Below, in pieces: positions 1 to 12,667 of a stretch of 64,000 bases of DNA; positions within the stretch are counted from its first letter, which is position 1, and the number at the start of each line of letters is the position of its first letter. This DNA is from Microstegium vimineum (Eukaryota > Streptophyta > Magnoliopsida > Poales > Poaceae), in contig CM039141.1 of assembly GCA_022036555.1 (NCBI GenBank), positions 10,777,430-10,841,429 on the forward strand. Direction: 5' to 3'. The translations under genes and the position numbers were made by a program. A model generated the notes under the pieces. It was not told the DNA's origin, ran no database searches, and saw only the letters and a program-made list of their open reading frames with translations.

Positions 1-399
<399 letters not shown>

Positions 400-609
400 C
401 GCAGAGAAGAGGAAAGGGGAAAGGGAAAAAAATGCCTACGCACTGAGCTGCAGCGATGCAAGTATGCAACGTTCGCATGAGTGACAACTGACACGGCGGT
501 TTTTGCAATCGCGATCGCCAAGGCGAAGCTCACGCTCTCCGTCGTCATTTTGGTCACGTTCACCGTGAGCCTTGTTTTGAGACTATGTTTGCCAATACGA
601 CAGTCTTTC

Positions 610-2430
610 TAGGCTTTACTAGTGCTTTTGTTGTTTTTCCTTCCAAACCAAAGGAATTTTGTTGCAAACTTTTGTGTCCAACAAGCAGTGAAGTTCAGGA
701 GCCAAGCCATTGTCTCAAAAGATGTGTGGCCTCAGACTAAAACTTTGTATTTATATTGGTATAAGAACATGACATTATGTGCTCAAATGATTAGAAATAA
801 GAATTCATCAAATAGTGGGCTATGTTGCAAATGGCATCATGAGCTGCAAATGATTATATAGAAATAAGATTCCATCAAATGAGTAGCTTTACAGGAAAAA
901 ACGCGTTAATTTAACGAGTGGTACTTATGCATGTTTTATTTGACGTTAATGCACATTAAATGTAATATATGTGCTCATTAAAAAATAACGATATCTTGCA
1001 CAGAAAAACATCTCTAGTAGAATGTACACTACCTCACAACTGTTAACAATATATTCGCAATATATTCCTTTTCCGAAATATATTCTAATTTTTTCGTGAC
1101 ATAAATTTAGCTAGATTTATAAAAATACGCGCAACATTTATATCTTTAAATAAAATTTTATTATAAATAGATTCAACGATCTACCTAATAACGATATTAC
1201 TTTGTACCATAAATATTATATTTTTTATGATATTCTTTTTAAAAATATTTCTCCAGAGAATGGCAATTAAAAAAGGAACAAGGAGTAAGAATATTTATAT
1301 TCCTGATGCGGAATTCAATGTTGTGACAGACAATTTAGAAAGAAAAATACACAGCAGTTGTTTACGTCACCTCATAGTTTGACGATGATGTAATAAACAA
1401 TGTATTATACTATAAATAACACCTCACGTATGATATACACTACCTCACAATTGTAGAAGGTTATATTGCTGACACGAAAAAGCAATACTACGGAAAGCAA
1501 ATTTAGTAAGAAAAATTCCACTTATTGTTATTGTTTATGCCATCTCAAAGTTTTTACAATGATATAATAAAAAATCTTATATATCTAAATATATATATTA
1601 ATATCTCATGCAATTATTTTTATTTTCGTCTGCGCCAAATAATTATCCTCCATGCACGTCCACCGTAATATTATACTCCACAATTCAAAAAGAGCAGACT
1701 TTCATCTTATGTTAGTGAGAACAAAAGTCTGCTTGCTAGGTTGTCGTTTACATCCTACCAAGTCACAGATGTGGGCAAAATCCACATCGGGTGAGAAATT
1801 GCATGTTACACACGTGAGTTTGTGTGACGTGCTGAACTTACGCGACAACCAAACAACACTACTTTTGTTATGATTCCGGCAAAGCTTAAGCGTGACGCAT
1901 GCCAGTACGCAACCAAATAACCTCCAATACTTTCATCAATTTGCTAAAAAAAAGTAGGATAACACTATACTCTTATGAAATCAAGAAAAATCTATTTTCA
2001 AGTGAAGCTTCCCTCGTTTTGTTAGTCCACGACCGAAGTAGAACGAGTGTATAGTCCCAAAGCAAGGTTTTGTGGTGAGTTTTTGTTTCTTTATTTTTTT
2101 GGGAATGGAAGTAGTTTGCTTGTATGTGCTGACGAGATAAGGCAAACGAGGACAAAAGATAAAAAAAAAGAAGTTAAAGTGTGCTTAGTGATTTTGGTTT
2201 ACTGTATCATCGTGAAACACATGTATCATCTGGATGATATTTACTTGGGAGCAAAAGGCCTAAAAATCAGATCCATAGTGCTAAAAAAATTATAAACCCA
2301 AAATCTGAGGCTTAAACCCATATTGTAGAACCTGCGAGCCAAACCACCAAAAACAAGCAGCGAAACCAACCCGTCCTAGCAAACCACGGAAGGAGCACGG
2401 ACGGGCTCACGGCGGAGCAAACCCTCCTCT
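610..2430. other. Intergenic, AT-rich, no gene seen; degenerate MITE and repeat remnants
   Basis: No reading frame here looks like a protein. Around 1095-1240 there is a decayed Stowaway-like core: the sequence around caacatttatatc, then attcaacgatctacctaa, resembles the element at 31916-32187. Around 1290-1640 there is a diverged internal duplication; see the repeat entry. The stretch from 1870 to 2300 is AT-rich with no recognised content. Confidence 0.5.
1016..1640. repeat. Diverged AT-rich tandem duplication
   Basis: The string tacactacctcacaa recurs near 1025 and near 1437. The blocks at about 1335-1430 and 1500-1620 share the order aatttag-aagaaaaa, ttgttta, tgatataataaa and an ending close to atctcatg, with many substitutions. 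This looks like an old tandem duplication of an AT-rich sequence. No coding potential was seen. Confidence 0.4.
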
Positions 2431-2443
2431 CCTTGCCCCTTGG

Positions 2444-2451
2444 TATATTAA
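2444..2451 (+). promoter_or_regulatory. Candidate TATA box of the exportin-t gene
   Basis: TATATTAA lies 75 bp before the ATG at 2526. That spacing would give a pyrimidine-rich leader of about 45-50 nt. Confidence 0.45.
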
Positions 2452-2525
2452 CCGCAACTCCGCCTCCCTTCCCCTCTCTTTCCCCGTCTCCTCCGCCTCC
2501 CTCCCCCAGATTCCTCCTCACCGCC

Positions 2526-5500
2526 ATGGACGACCTCGAGCAGGCCATCCTGCTGGCATCCGACTCGCCCGCCGCCGCGCGGCGTCCCCGTCCGTCGCGC
2601 GGAGGCTCTCGCATTACTGCGCCCGCGCCCGCGACGAGTCCCCGCCGTCGACGCTCCTCCACCTGTGCCTCCCGGCATCGCCTCCTCCTCGCACGCAGGT
2701 CCACTTCTGGTGCCTCCAGTCCCTCCACGATGCGCTCCTCCGCCGCCGCCTCGCGCTCCCCGACGACCTCGCGCTGCTCCGCTCCTCCCTCCTCTCCTGG
2801 CGGTTTCCTCTCACGCGCGTCGCCGCCTTTCATCCGCAACAAGCTCGCGCAGCTTGTTGCGCTCCTCGTCCGCCTGACTACCCCCATGTCTACCCTTCTT
2901 ACTTCCTGGGCCTACTCCGCCGGCGCCGCCGCAGCCCGGCCCCACGGATATGTTCGCGCGGGTTCTAATCTCCCTCGACGACGACCTGCTCTCCCAGGAC
3001 TACCCCCGCAGTTCTGACGAGGCCGACGACGCTATGCGGGTGAAGGATTCCATGCGCGCACAGTGTGTGTCCCAGATCGCCAGCCACTGGCACACGCCGC
3101 CGTGACCCTCCGTACAGCCGACCCTGCGGCTGCGGCGGTGGCCCTTGACGCGGCGCGCAGGTGCATCTCGTGGATCGATGTCGGACTGGTCGCCAATGAT
3201 GTGTTCGTTCCTTTCTCTTTGACATTGCGATGTCCCCGGGAAGCGCTCTCCACTTGCTGCTGCAGCGGTGGGGTGCCTTTCTGCTGTGGCGTCGAAGAGG
3301 ATGGACTCAAGAGCGAAGGTGGGATTATTGAGGTCACTCCTGGCAGCACAGCAGGGGCTTGGTAGCCCAGACAGTGGGTTGAAGATGGCACCCTTGGTGA
3401 CAGCATATGCTGCCGAGGCTCTCGAATGTCATCGCAGGCTTGGTCCTAGTGATGCGATGGAGCTGCAGCATTGGAGATGCTGGAAGAGGTGCTACCAGCT
3501 GTGTTTGCAGCTGCAGAGAGCGGTAACGATGAAGATGTGGACTCTGGTTCCGTGCTTGAGTTCTTATCTGGCTATGTGAGCATAATGAAGGCACCGCTGA
3601 GAAGCAGTTGGGGCACTTGGGACGATCTTGGAGGTGGTGCGGGTGCAGATGTCATTTGATCCAGTATATAGGGGGCATCTTGACGTGCTTGACAAGATAG
3701 GGAAGGAGGAAGAGGACCTCATGGCGGAGCATCGGAAAGATTTGATTGTATTATTCCGCAGCATTTGTCGTGTTGCACCAGCTGCCGCACAGCTGTTCAT
3801 AAGAGGGTTGATTGTGACAGCTCTCTCGTCTGCAGAAGCTAGTGTGGAGGATGTTGAGGTTGCTCTTACCCTGTTCTTCCGGCTTGGAGAAGCTGTGGGT
3901 GAGGAGGAGATTCGGACTGGAGCAGGGCTGCTAGGGGAGCTTGTGCCCATGCTCCTTTCTGCGAGGTTCTCGTGTCACACACACCGCTTAGTTGCATTGG
4001 TGTATCTGGAGACAGTTACCCGCTACATGAAGTTCATGCAGGAGCATGTGCAGTATGTACCACATATGCTTGGTGTGTTCTTGGATAACCGTGGAATACA
4101 CCATCAGAATGCCCACGTGAGCCGTCGTGCAGGATACTTATTCATGAGGGCAGTCAAGTCATTGAAGGCAAAGTTAGTGCCGTACCTGGATACCATATTG
4201 CAGGTCTTTCCTTATCTCTGTTGGTTGGTAGAGACATAACTTTTATGATATTCTAAAGCTAATACTATGTATCTGTGACTTAGCAGAGCCTGCAAGATGT
4301 ACTAAGTCAATTCACATCTATGGATTGGGCAAATAAAGATACTAAGTTTTCCAGCTCAGAGGATGGCAGCCAAATTTTTGAGGTGCATTGTTTATTTTTC
4401 TCTATAAGTTAACTTACCTGTGCCTATTTGTTTATGTTTTGTGCAGTGGAAATACTAACTTGGACCAGTCACTCATGGTATAATTTCAGGCTGTTGGATT
4501 ATTGATTGGCATTGAAGATGTATCACTGGAGAAGCAGGCTCAGTGCTTGACTGCTCTTCTAAATCCTCTCTGTCATCAGGTGAGTAATTTTTCTTTTGCT
4601 TAATATTATGGCATTAGTTTCTTTAAAACATGAGAGACTTACTGATGCGGGGAACACCCCCAACCCTCCAGATTGAGTCACTTGTTATGGACGCCAAAGC
4701 ACGAGGGCTTGAGGAATCATCACCAAGAGCTATTAGTCTTCAACAAATTATTGTTGCATTGAATATGGTCAGCAAGGTAATTTGCATACATTATTGCAAA
4801 TATGCATATAAAACATTCTCTAAAATGTGGTTTTGACATTATGGGAGACTGCCTGTGGTCCATCTGTTTTTTTTAAGTTGTGATTAATTCTCATGTAGTA
4901 ATTCTTACTTCTCTGCGTGAAGTTATTTAGACCTCATACTTACTCTATATGGACACTGCCCTTTTTAGGGCTTTAATGAGCGCCTTGCGATGGTAAATAG
5001 GCCAGCTATTGGGGCCATGTTCAAGAAAGTAAGTTTTGTGAACTTGCCTATATTCCACAGTATTGTATAGTTCTGGCTTGTTACCATGTAGCATATGGTA
5101 TATGCAACTAGCCCGTGGTGGAATCAGTTCTTAGCCCTCAATTACTACGTGTTTAAGTAGTCCCCACATCTGTGGTGTTCATTTTGCCCTTTCTTCTGAT
5201 ATAAATTGTTTTTATCATCTTCTCCACAGACCCTTGATGTAGTTTTGCAAGTCCTTGTTTCATTTCCTAGCGTGAGACCTCTGCGATCTAAGGTAAATCT
5301 GAACATGTTCCTTAAGCATCTTCGTTACTTCTGTGCTTTGATGACATTAACCATTCCCTAACTTCATATGCTGAAATGCAGGTCATATCATTTCTGCATC
5401 GAATGATTGAGATATTAGGTATCTCAGTGCTTCCATGTATTCCAATCGCACTGAGACAATTGCTTCTTGATAACGAGGTATTTCAATTATATTTTAATGA

Positions 5501-8500
5501 CAAACCTCTGTTTTCTTGGTTTTCTGCTTGAGAGATTCTTGCTTTATAAATATTAGTGTTAACGGTTTAAAAAAAAAACTGTTTTCTGCCTTTAAAATGG
5601 AAATGTAACAAAAAGGATCTTGTTGATTACAAAGTTAGACCATTTAGCCAGAGAGGATCAGGCCGTCGATAGTCATTAGCAATTTCTTAATTACCCCTTC
5701 TCTACTTTGTGAACTTCATGTTGCTATTTCAGGCAGTGCCTTAATAATAAAGCACTGTTTCCTTTCTGAAGATTTCAATGGGCTCCTAAAAGTACTCTTA
5801 CTTAACCTAAATCAATTAGAATAAGTTACTAGAGAACGTATTTGTGTGTGTTTTTTCTGGTGGCCAAAAAGCATAGGAACAAATCCTCTGCACCTTTACG
5901 GTTATACCCCCATGTTTTCCTCTTTCTCTGCTCATGGCCATAAATACAACATCCATCGTCTTCATGGTTTATTAGACTCTGCCATACTCAAATATGTCTG
6001 TTTTCTTGTAAGTTCCATCACTCGCTGCCTGAATGACTCTTATGTTCCATTACTCGCTTGCCTGACTGGCTTCTTTGTTCCAGCATTGATTCTTTTGCCT
6101 TATGCAGTGGGAAACACCATCATTAGTACTTTACTGATGTGGAGCACAGGTTGAACTACAATAGAAGCACCATTCCTGCACAATTGAGTTTAGGCAAAGT
6201 TCATTCAGGGTCGTCTTAGGGTGATTAGACTACGGGTGTGATCACTAGGGCAGGGCACTTGTTTCATGTCAGCTAACTATCTCTTAAGGGCAGTTAACAC
6301 AACTAAAAATGTGTGATTCTAGACTGTTATTAGCCTTGAAAGACTTCTAGTTTGTCTTGTTTCTTTCTTCTTTTCTATCTTATTGTTAATTCTATCTTGC
6401 GTCATTTTTCAGTTCTCACAGTATTATTGTTTTCATACAGGCTAAAGATATGGTGGAATTTCTCGTTTTGGTAAACCAAATAATCTGCAAATTTAAATCG
6501 TCAGCTAGCGCCATATTGGAGGAAGTCTTTCCTACTATTGCAAGTCATTTGTCTGTGATATTATCACAAGATGCATTTTCAGCCGGTCCTGCAAGCAATA
6601 CTGAGGTAATGTTAATTGCCTCTGCAAACAAGTCATTGTGTATATTACTTTATTTTCCAGCTGCTTATACTTGGTATACTTTTTATGTTTCTGCTCATCT
6701 CTATATTGCAAGAATGCTAATGCCTTTGAAATGTGCTAACCTTGGGGATATACTACATTATTTGCTGTTTTTTTTAATGTTTTCCTGCTTATGATACTGC
6801 AACTCTAGCTATAACATGTGGCAAATGCAATACAGTTCAACAAAGCAAATATTTCTTGCACGATTCTCAATACTCATTAATAAAGGAACAAAAGTGACAT
6901 GATATCGAACTCCACTTTACGTGGTATGGCTAGTGTGATAGGTTGTTGCCCAATATAAGTTCTTGTCTATTTACTTGTTTGTTTGGCATGAATTTCATTA
7001 GCTTAGGTGCCATACAGGAAACAGGATATATTTCTTTTTTAATATATTTTCGTCTCATCACTACAGGAAGTGCGAGAACTGCAAGAGCTGCAGAGGACAT
7101 TATACACATTCTTGCATGCTATGGCAACGCATGATCTTTCTACAGTTCTCCTTACTCCTAGCTCTAGGCAGTATCTGGAGACCATACTGCAGTTACTTTT
7201 GTTTACCTCATGCAAACATAAAGATATACTACTACGCAAGGTGAGGATTTTGGTTTAACTTGATTTTTTTATCTTCTTTCAAACTATCTGTATTCTCGAG
7301 CTCGGCTATAAGTTAAGCTGTGGACAGCATTTACTCACACCTTGACCATGGTTTTTTAGGCATGTGTACAGATTTTCGTGAATCTTGTAAAAGACTGGTG
7401 CTCTAACTCTGAAGAGAAGGTTATCCTGTTATGTCATGAGTTTTTTAATTATCATTACTTAGACATTGAGTTGGATTCCTCATTGCTCACATGGTTCTTC
7501 CTTTGTTACTCTCTTGTTTCCTCAGGTTCCTGGATTCCGAGGATTTATGATTGAGAAGTTTGCTACTCATTGCTGTTTATACAGTGTCCTTGATAAATCA
7601 TTTGATTTACGCGATGCAAACTCGGTAAGACATGTCACTTAGCTACTATGGGAAGTGGCAATACTTAAATTTTCTGTGTTGATGAAAATGGACCTCCACA
7701 TGGCTATTTACCCTTTGCATTTGGCTTTGTTTGAATCATAGCAGCATTAGTAAATGTTGATAGGGTTTATAGGTAGCTTTGTGCCCAGTGCTAGTCTCAT
7801 AAAAGGGTGCCTGACCTGCCTGACTACTGTCTAATAACGTAAATTAACTAGGGTTAAGTGACACTTCCAATTTCAGCTGACATTAGCTTTTCAGCTTGAT
7901 TATGTAACCTGTAGGGCATATCTGTTTTCTTAACTACACTAGGGCTTTAAGTTACAAAGAAGTACTCCCTCCATTCCAAATTATAGGTCATTCTAAAAAT
8001 CTTGGAGAGTCAAAGCATCTTAAGTTTGACCGAAAATCCGAAATTATATAGAAAATTATAAAGATTTATGATATCAAATAGGTATACTATGAAAGTAAAA
8101 ATTGATGAAGAATCTAATGATACTTAGTTGACATCATAAATGCTATTATGTTATCATATAAGAGCATCTCCAACGGTTTTGCATTTTTTGAATTTGCCAA
8201 GTCCCAAATGAATATGGCAAAGGTAAAAAGAGTCGATCTCCAACGGTTTCCCATTATTCACTTGGCAAAACTAAAAATTATACGCGCAAGGGGGAAATAT
8301 CCCGCGAGAGTAGCGCGTGGGGCGTTTGCCAAGCAAACTGCAACTTGGCATATATGCCAAATATCAGCTGGTGTTTGCCAAGTTAACAAAAATGCCAAGC
8401 TCATTTGCCAAACCGTTGGATAGGAGATTTTTATACTTTTTTGCAAAAACAAGAATGCCAAGCCAATTTGCAAAACTGTTGGAGATGCTCTAAGTTTGGT

Positions 8501-8631
8501 CAAACTTAAGATCCTTTGACTCTCGAAGATTCTTGGAATGACTTTTAATTTGGATGGAGGAAGTATTATTCTATGTAACAAACTGTTGTATTTATCAACT
8601 TAGCATGTTTGGCAACCCACAGTTATGTTGA

Positions 8632-8665
<34 letters not shown>

Positions 8666-9566
8666 TCCGTCTTGATTTAGGGCCTGTTTGGATACAAGAG
8701 CTAATTGCTAGCTAGCTAAAATTAGCACTTGTGCATCCAAACAGGAGGGCTAGGTTGGCTAATTTTTAGCCATACCTTCAACTGTTTGTTAGCTAACTAG
8801 GTGGTAGCCATAGTTCATCCAAACAGGCCCTCAGAATGCCCTGTATTGTCAGTTTAACAGCATTGCTTGTGTATTTTTGGCTGTTGGATTGATACTTCTG
8901 ACTTCTCTTCAACAACTTCATTCATTTGACTTGTTTCTTTCTTTATAGCTTGTCCTTTTTGGTGAAATTGTGCTGGCCCAGAAGATTATGTATGAAAGAT
9001 TTGGGGAGGATTTCATTGTGAACTTTGTAGCAAAAGGTCTTCCTGGAGTTCACTGCCCACCGGACCTAGCTGAACAGTACTACCAGAAGTTAAAGGTATG
9101 CTACTTCTCTCTTTAACCTCACTTGGTTTGACATTTATTGTCTTGATATGATGCTTGAATTATCATATGTATCACTTTTTCTTAAATTAGTGAACTCAGA
9201 CGTGGGTAAAGTTTGTTTCTGTGCTATTGAATGTTGATAGTTGGATGCTTGTCTGCAAGGATCACAAAACAAATGGTAGTTTGTGCAGTGAACATTAATA
9301 ACTTAAGTTCAATGTCAATTGAGTGAATGAGTAGTCCATGCCCTATGTTCTTTTGGCCTATTTCATTGTTCGATTGTGAGAAGTTGCTGACTTGTGGGAT
9401 CTAAAATAGTAATTTCCTTTTGGATTGATTAAAAAGAGTGTTTCTTCTTGTAATGTGTGCGCTTCTGCTTCAACAGGGAAATGATATCAAGGCATTCAGG
9501 TCATTTTATCAATCGCTTGTTGAGAAGATAAGACCACAAGGAAATGGGAGTCTTGTTTTCAGATAG
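2526..9566 (+). CDS. PSD: Exportin-t (PAUSED/LOS1/XPOT), tRNA nuclear export receptor, 13 exons; exon 1 frame-disrupted
   Basis: Importin-beta family karyopherin that carries mature tRNA out of the nucleus with Ran-GTP. Exons: 2526-4203, 4287-4382, 4490-4579, 4672-4776, 4969-5028, 5230-5292, 5382-5477, 6441-6605, 7067-7240, 7360-7419, 7526-7624, 8949-9095, 9477-9566. All introns are GT-AG. Exons 2-13 are each a multiple of three and join in frame (413 residues plus stop), ending GNDIKAFRSF...NGSLVFR. The start MDDLEQAILLASDSPAA matches my memory of the rice orthologue, and all blocks are collinear with it (for example SWIDVGLVANDVFV, ICRVAPAAAQLFIRG, GISVLPCIPIALRQLL). Expected length is about 970-980 residues. 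Exon 1 is 1678 bp, which is not a multiple of three, and homology hops between frames about ten times between 2570 and 3630. From 3630 onward the frame is clean. The cause is either indel errors in GC-rich sequence or recent loss of function. Confidence 0.9.
7965..8563. mobile_element. Stowaway-like MITE in exportin-t intron 11, carrying a nested element
   Basis: The termini CTCCCTCCATTCCAAATTAT and, reversed, CTTCCTCCATCCAAATT are flanked by TA at 7963-7964 and 8564-8565. TA duplication and CTCCCTCC ends are the Stowaway (Tc1/mariner) signature. Sister copies lie at 10863-11111 and 11466-11708. Without the nested 8162-8490 insertion it would be about 270 bp, like its sisters. Confidence 0.85.
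8162..8490. mobile_element. Tourist-like MITE nested in the Stowaway element
   Basis: The inverted termini GAGCATCTCCAACGG and CTGTTGGAGATGCTC are flanked by the 3-bp duplication TAA (8159-8161 and 8491-8493). This fits PIF/Harbinger-derived Tourist elements, which duplicate a TWA trinucleotide. The interior is rich in repeats of ttgccaa in both orientations, so it can fold back on itself. Confidence 0.85.
8633..8664. repeat. Poly(C) tract, 32 nt
   Basis: Thirty-two uninterrupted C residues in exportin-t intron 11. This is one of four long G/C homopolymers in the window. Its true length is likely uncertain in the assembly. Confidence 0.95.
8680..8830. mobile_element. Small fold-back MITE (GGGCCTGTTTGG termini)
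   Basis: GGGCCTGTTTGGAT at the left is matched by ATCCAAACAGGCCC at the right, with inner inverted homology around gctagctaa and ttagccat. Flanks are TTA and TCA, an imperfect 3-bp duplication suggestive of a Tourist-like origin. It lies just upstream of exon 12. Confidence 0.75.
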
Positions 9567-9964
9567 CATCATTCTTTCATTTTCATTATGTTCTCCACCA
9601 AAAGACTCCTCTCACCTGTGTTATTCAATTATAGGTAGTTATTACTATCCTTCTGTTTCTTATTTTGCTTTCTGTATTCTTTTCTGAATTTTTGTGACAT
9701 AATTCCTTATAATTTGCAGGCTAGTTGTGTGCCATCAATGTACATAGAGCTACCATTTCTGAGATTGGAAGGTAATCTCTTGCCTCTAATGCGATTCAAG
9801 ATATCTAAACCCACCCCCCCCCCCCCCCCCCCCCGCCCCGCCCCCTCTTTTTCTGTTGTTCTGAGCATTCAGCTCGAGTAGTTCAATATGTGTGGAGTCA
9901 TTCATAGACTCCATACATTTGTCTCCCAGTTGCAGAAGCACTCTGCTGCATCCATTGTCTGGCT
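9567..9964 (+). other. 3' flank/UTR of exportin-t with a 21-nt poly(C) run
   Basis: No coding sequence. A cag acceptor near 9720 and a gtaatc donor near 9770 could mark an extra 3' UTR exon, which is weak. A 21-nt C run occupies 9814-9834. Confidence 0.4.
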
Positions 9965-10862
9965 TTAGATTTGTGAACTTGTGACCCTAATGCCTGTATT
10001 AGCCAACACAATTGGCAAATGCATTATTTGCTTTTACACTACTGAAAAAAATAGTGTGGTTTCACTCTTATTTCTCAGTTCAGTTTATTTTGGCTACATG
10101 CAATTTATCATAATTTACCCTTTGCTTTCCAGATGTATTAATGCGGCATTATCTTTACCAAGTCTGGCAACCATGGTGGCATCCTTATTCATTGTATTCT
10201 ATCTAAGATGCAGGGGAACTCATCCCGCAATAGTTTCTACTGAGAAGGAAATACAGGGTTCTAGTTTCTTATTTTGGCCTTTCTCCCCAAATCATAGACT
10301 GTTCTGCTGTCTGGGCCTGAAATTTTGCAAGGGGTTGGTATAGGGGCAAAAAGAGTGTTGTGTAGGCTGTGTTTTTCCTGACGAAAAATGTCGCACCGCC
10401 TGTTGCGTTGTGAGTGTGTTATACCAAATTTTGCGAAACGGCAGCGGTTTTTGCACCCCCTATTCCCATCCCCTATTCCCATCTGGGGTGATGTACATAT
10501 ATTTTTTTTTGTCATTTTCCTATTTGTTCCATAACTTTATTTTTATCGCCTACTTCCCCAATCTCTGATGATGCGGTGATGACAGAGCATGCCATGTCAT
10601 GCTGGTGCCTGCAAATGCTATATCTAATGGAGAATTCCATGACCCATGTTGCTGTTGTTTCAACAGTTTGAAGTTTTGTTGATCTGTTCCTGTCTTAGCC
10701 CATCCTGTTCGGTAATGGAGCATGTACAGAACACTGAGGTCCATGTTAGGCCTGCCTGTTATCTCTTGCTCAGGTTTTTAACCACTAGAGTTTAGCTTTT
10801 GAAGAACTTGGTTCTCAATCTCAAAGGTGCAAAGTGGAAAGGAGAGTGATGTCTATAATGTA

Positions 10863-11111
10863 CTCCCTCCATCTCAAATTATAAGTCACTCCAATAATGT
10901 TAGAGAGTCAAAGCATCTCAAGTTTGATTAAAATTATAGAGAAAATTATAAAAATTATGCTATTAAATATGTATACTATGAAAATGTAATTGATGAAGAA
11001 TCTAATGATACTTAGTTAACACCATAAATGTATTATATTAATTTTAGTCAAAATTTAAATGCTTTGACTCTCTAAGATTTATAGGATATCTTATAATTTG
11101 GAATGGAGGAG
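10863..11111. mobile_element. Stowaway-like MITE
   Basis: CTCCCTCCATCTCAAATTAT at the left, CTCCTCCATTCCAAATTAT reversed at the right, TA at 10861-10862 and 11112-11113. About 249 bp, same family as 7965-8563 without its nested insert. Confidence 0.85.
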
Positions 11112-11465
11112 TATTGTTATCCAAAACTAGGTCTGGGTGGAGAAGCAACATGAGCATTCAATCAAATGTGCTGCTTCTACATTACTTTACTTTGGGCTCC
11201 AAAGAATCTGAGCTCCTAGAGTGTTTATTTTGGGCTCCAAAGAATTTGAACTCAGACAGGTGTTTGACCTGATATTTTCTGGTACTGCTACTGCGGATAA
11301 TATCAATAGACTCGTTCACATTACAAAGTTGCACGATTTGGACCTATGACTAGGCAGCATGTATTTGGATGCACACACATGACATATCACGGTTTAATCC
11401 AACTATTTCTGGTGTACTTCGGACTGGAAATCTGCTTATATGTCATAATATCTGCTTCATTGCTA

Positions 11466-11708
11466 CTTCTCCATCCCAAATTGTAAGTCATTCCAAGAAT
11501 CTTGGAGAGTCAAAAATCAAGAATTATAGACAAAACTATAAAGATTTATAACATCAAATAGATATGCTATGAAAATATAATTGATAACGAATCTAATGAT
11601 ACTTATTTGACATCATAATATTATTATATTATTATATAAGTTTGGTCAAACTTAAAAAACTTTGACTCTTCAAGATTCTTAGAATGACTTACATTGAGAT
11701 GGAGAGAG
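11466..11708. mobile_element. Stowaway-like MITE
   Basis: Same family as the 7965 and 10863 copies. The inner blocks cttggagagtcaaa, atctaatgatactta and agtttggtcaaactt are conserved. It is flanked by TA at 11464-11465 and 11709-11710. Terminal repeats are more degraded than in the other copies. Confidence 0.75.
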
Positions 11709-12257
11709 TATAAGACTAAAAGAGAATCTCTTATATGTCTTTTTATGGTGTGGGCATGAGCCGTGTCAACCTCAACTCATCTATCCCGGGCCATTTTTTT
11801 TCCCCTCATAAGCCTATTGTGTCAACGCGGCTCAAGTTCATGCCACACAGAGCACAACTGGAAAGGCCGAGGCGGCGAGCCAAGGGAAATGCCAAACAAA
11901 CATGAGTCGAGCAATGGAACAAGGCATAAAAGCAAAATGGCAGAGGGTTGAAAAACGCGGTGGAGACTGGAGACAAGGTAAGCCAAAAAAATCGACATGC
12001 GCATCATAGTCGTAGAGAAGCGACAACAGAAACAGAATTAAGCTGCAATATCACTTTCTCAGCCTACCGCAAGCTTGCTTGTCGAGAAACAAGCAAAAAA
12101 TATCTATACCTTGACTCTTTGTGTCACGAGCCGAGCTAAAAGAGGTTTTGCTTTCTTTCCTTTTCTTTTTCTTTTTTTCCAGATGGAGAAAGAGGTGTTA
12201 CATGGATATCACTCCGCAGAAATTTGTCACAAAGGAGCGCTAACAACCATTATTGGT

Positions 12258-12357
12258 NNNNNNNNNNNNNNNNNNNNNNNNNNNNNNNNNNNNNNNNNNN
12301 NNNNNNNNNNNNNNNNNNNNNNNNNNNNNNNNNNNNNNNNNNNNNNNNNNNNNNNNN
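12258..12357. other. Assembly gap of 100 N
   Basis: Exactly 100 N, the usual placeholder for a gap of unknown size. It lies at the right end of copy A of the segmental duplication, where collapse or misjoin between copies is plausible. Confidence 0.98.
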
Positions 12358-12604
12358 TTTCTTTCTCACATTGACAACGGTTTTTTTAACACATTTCTTG
12401 AACATACTGATTTCAGATAAGAAAATACCTAGTATATGACATAATAACATGTTAAGGAGTATTGCCTTGCAAACACTTCAAATAATACTTTTAAAAAGCT
12501 AGGACAAAAATTCACTTTTTTTAGGCTACGTTTAGACGAGAGAAATGGATCCGACTCTCTTGAGAATCACCTGAAACTCTTCCCAGCAGTGCTGCTGCAG
12601 CGGC

Positions 12605-12667
12605 CCTGTTTGTTTGAGCTTCCTACGAGCTTTTGGTCCTCAAAAGCTCGAAGCTCAAACAAACAGG
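12605..12667. repeat. 63-bp near-perfect hairpin
   Basis: The left arm cctgtttgtttgagcttc (12605-12622) is the reverse complement of the right arm gaagctcaaacaaacagg. An inner pair, cgagctttt and aaaagctcg, extends the stem to a loop of only a few bases. Probably a minimal MITE. It has no visible target duplication. Confidence 0.8.

Larger units (their letters stand above)
9967..12257. repeat. Tandem segmental duplication, copy A
   Basis: Collinear with 12905-14535. Shared landmarks in order: gtgaccctaatgcc, gcattatttgcttttacac, acatgcaatttatca, catggtggcatcc, gtgttgtg..ggctgtgtttt, cctgacgaaaaatgtcgca, tctcttgctc, caagttcatgccacaca, gacagaggg/gcagagggttgaaaa, taagctgca.tatca and ctaacaaccatta. 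Copy A contains two Stowaway elements absent at the same places in copy B. It runs directly into the N gap. No gene is seen in either copy. Confidence 0.85.

Noticed and set aside
5846..6154. 102-codon frame in exportin-t intron 7
   Set aside because: Lies within a well-defined GT-AG intron, and the sequence is not conserved protein.
8148..8581. Frames of 91 and 107 codons in both directions
   Set aside because: They lie in the nested MITEs; repetition of ttgccaa gives a false protein pattern.
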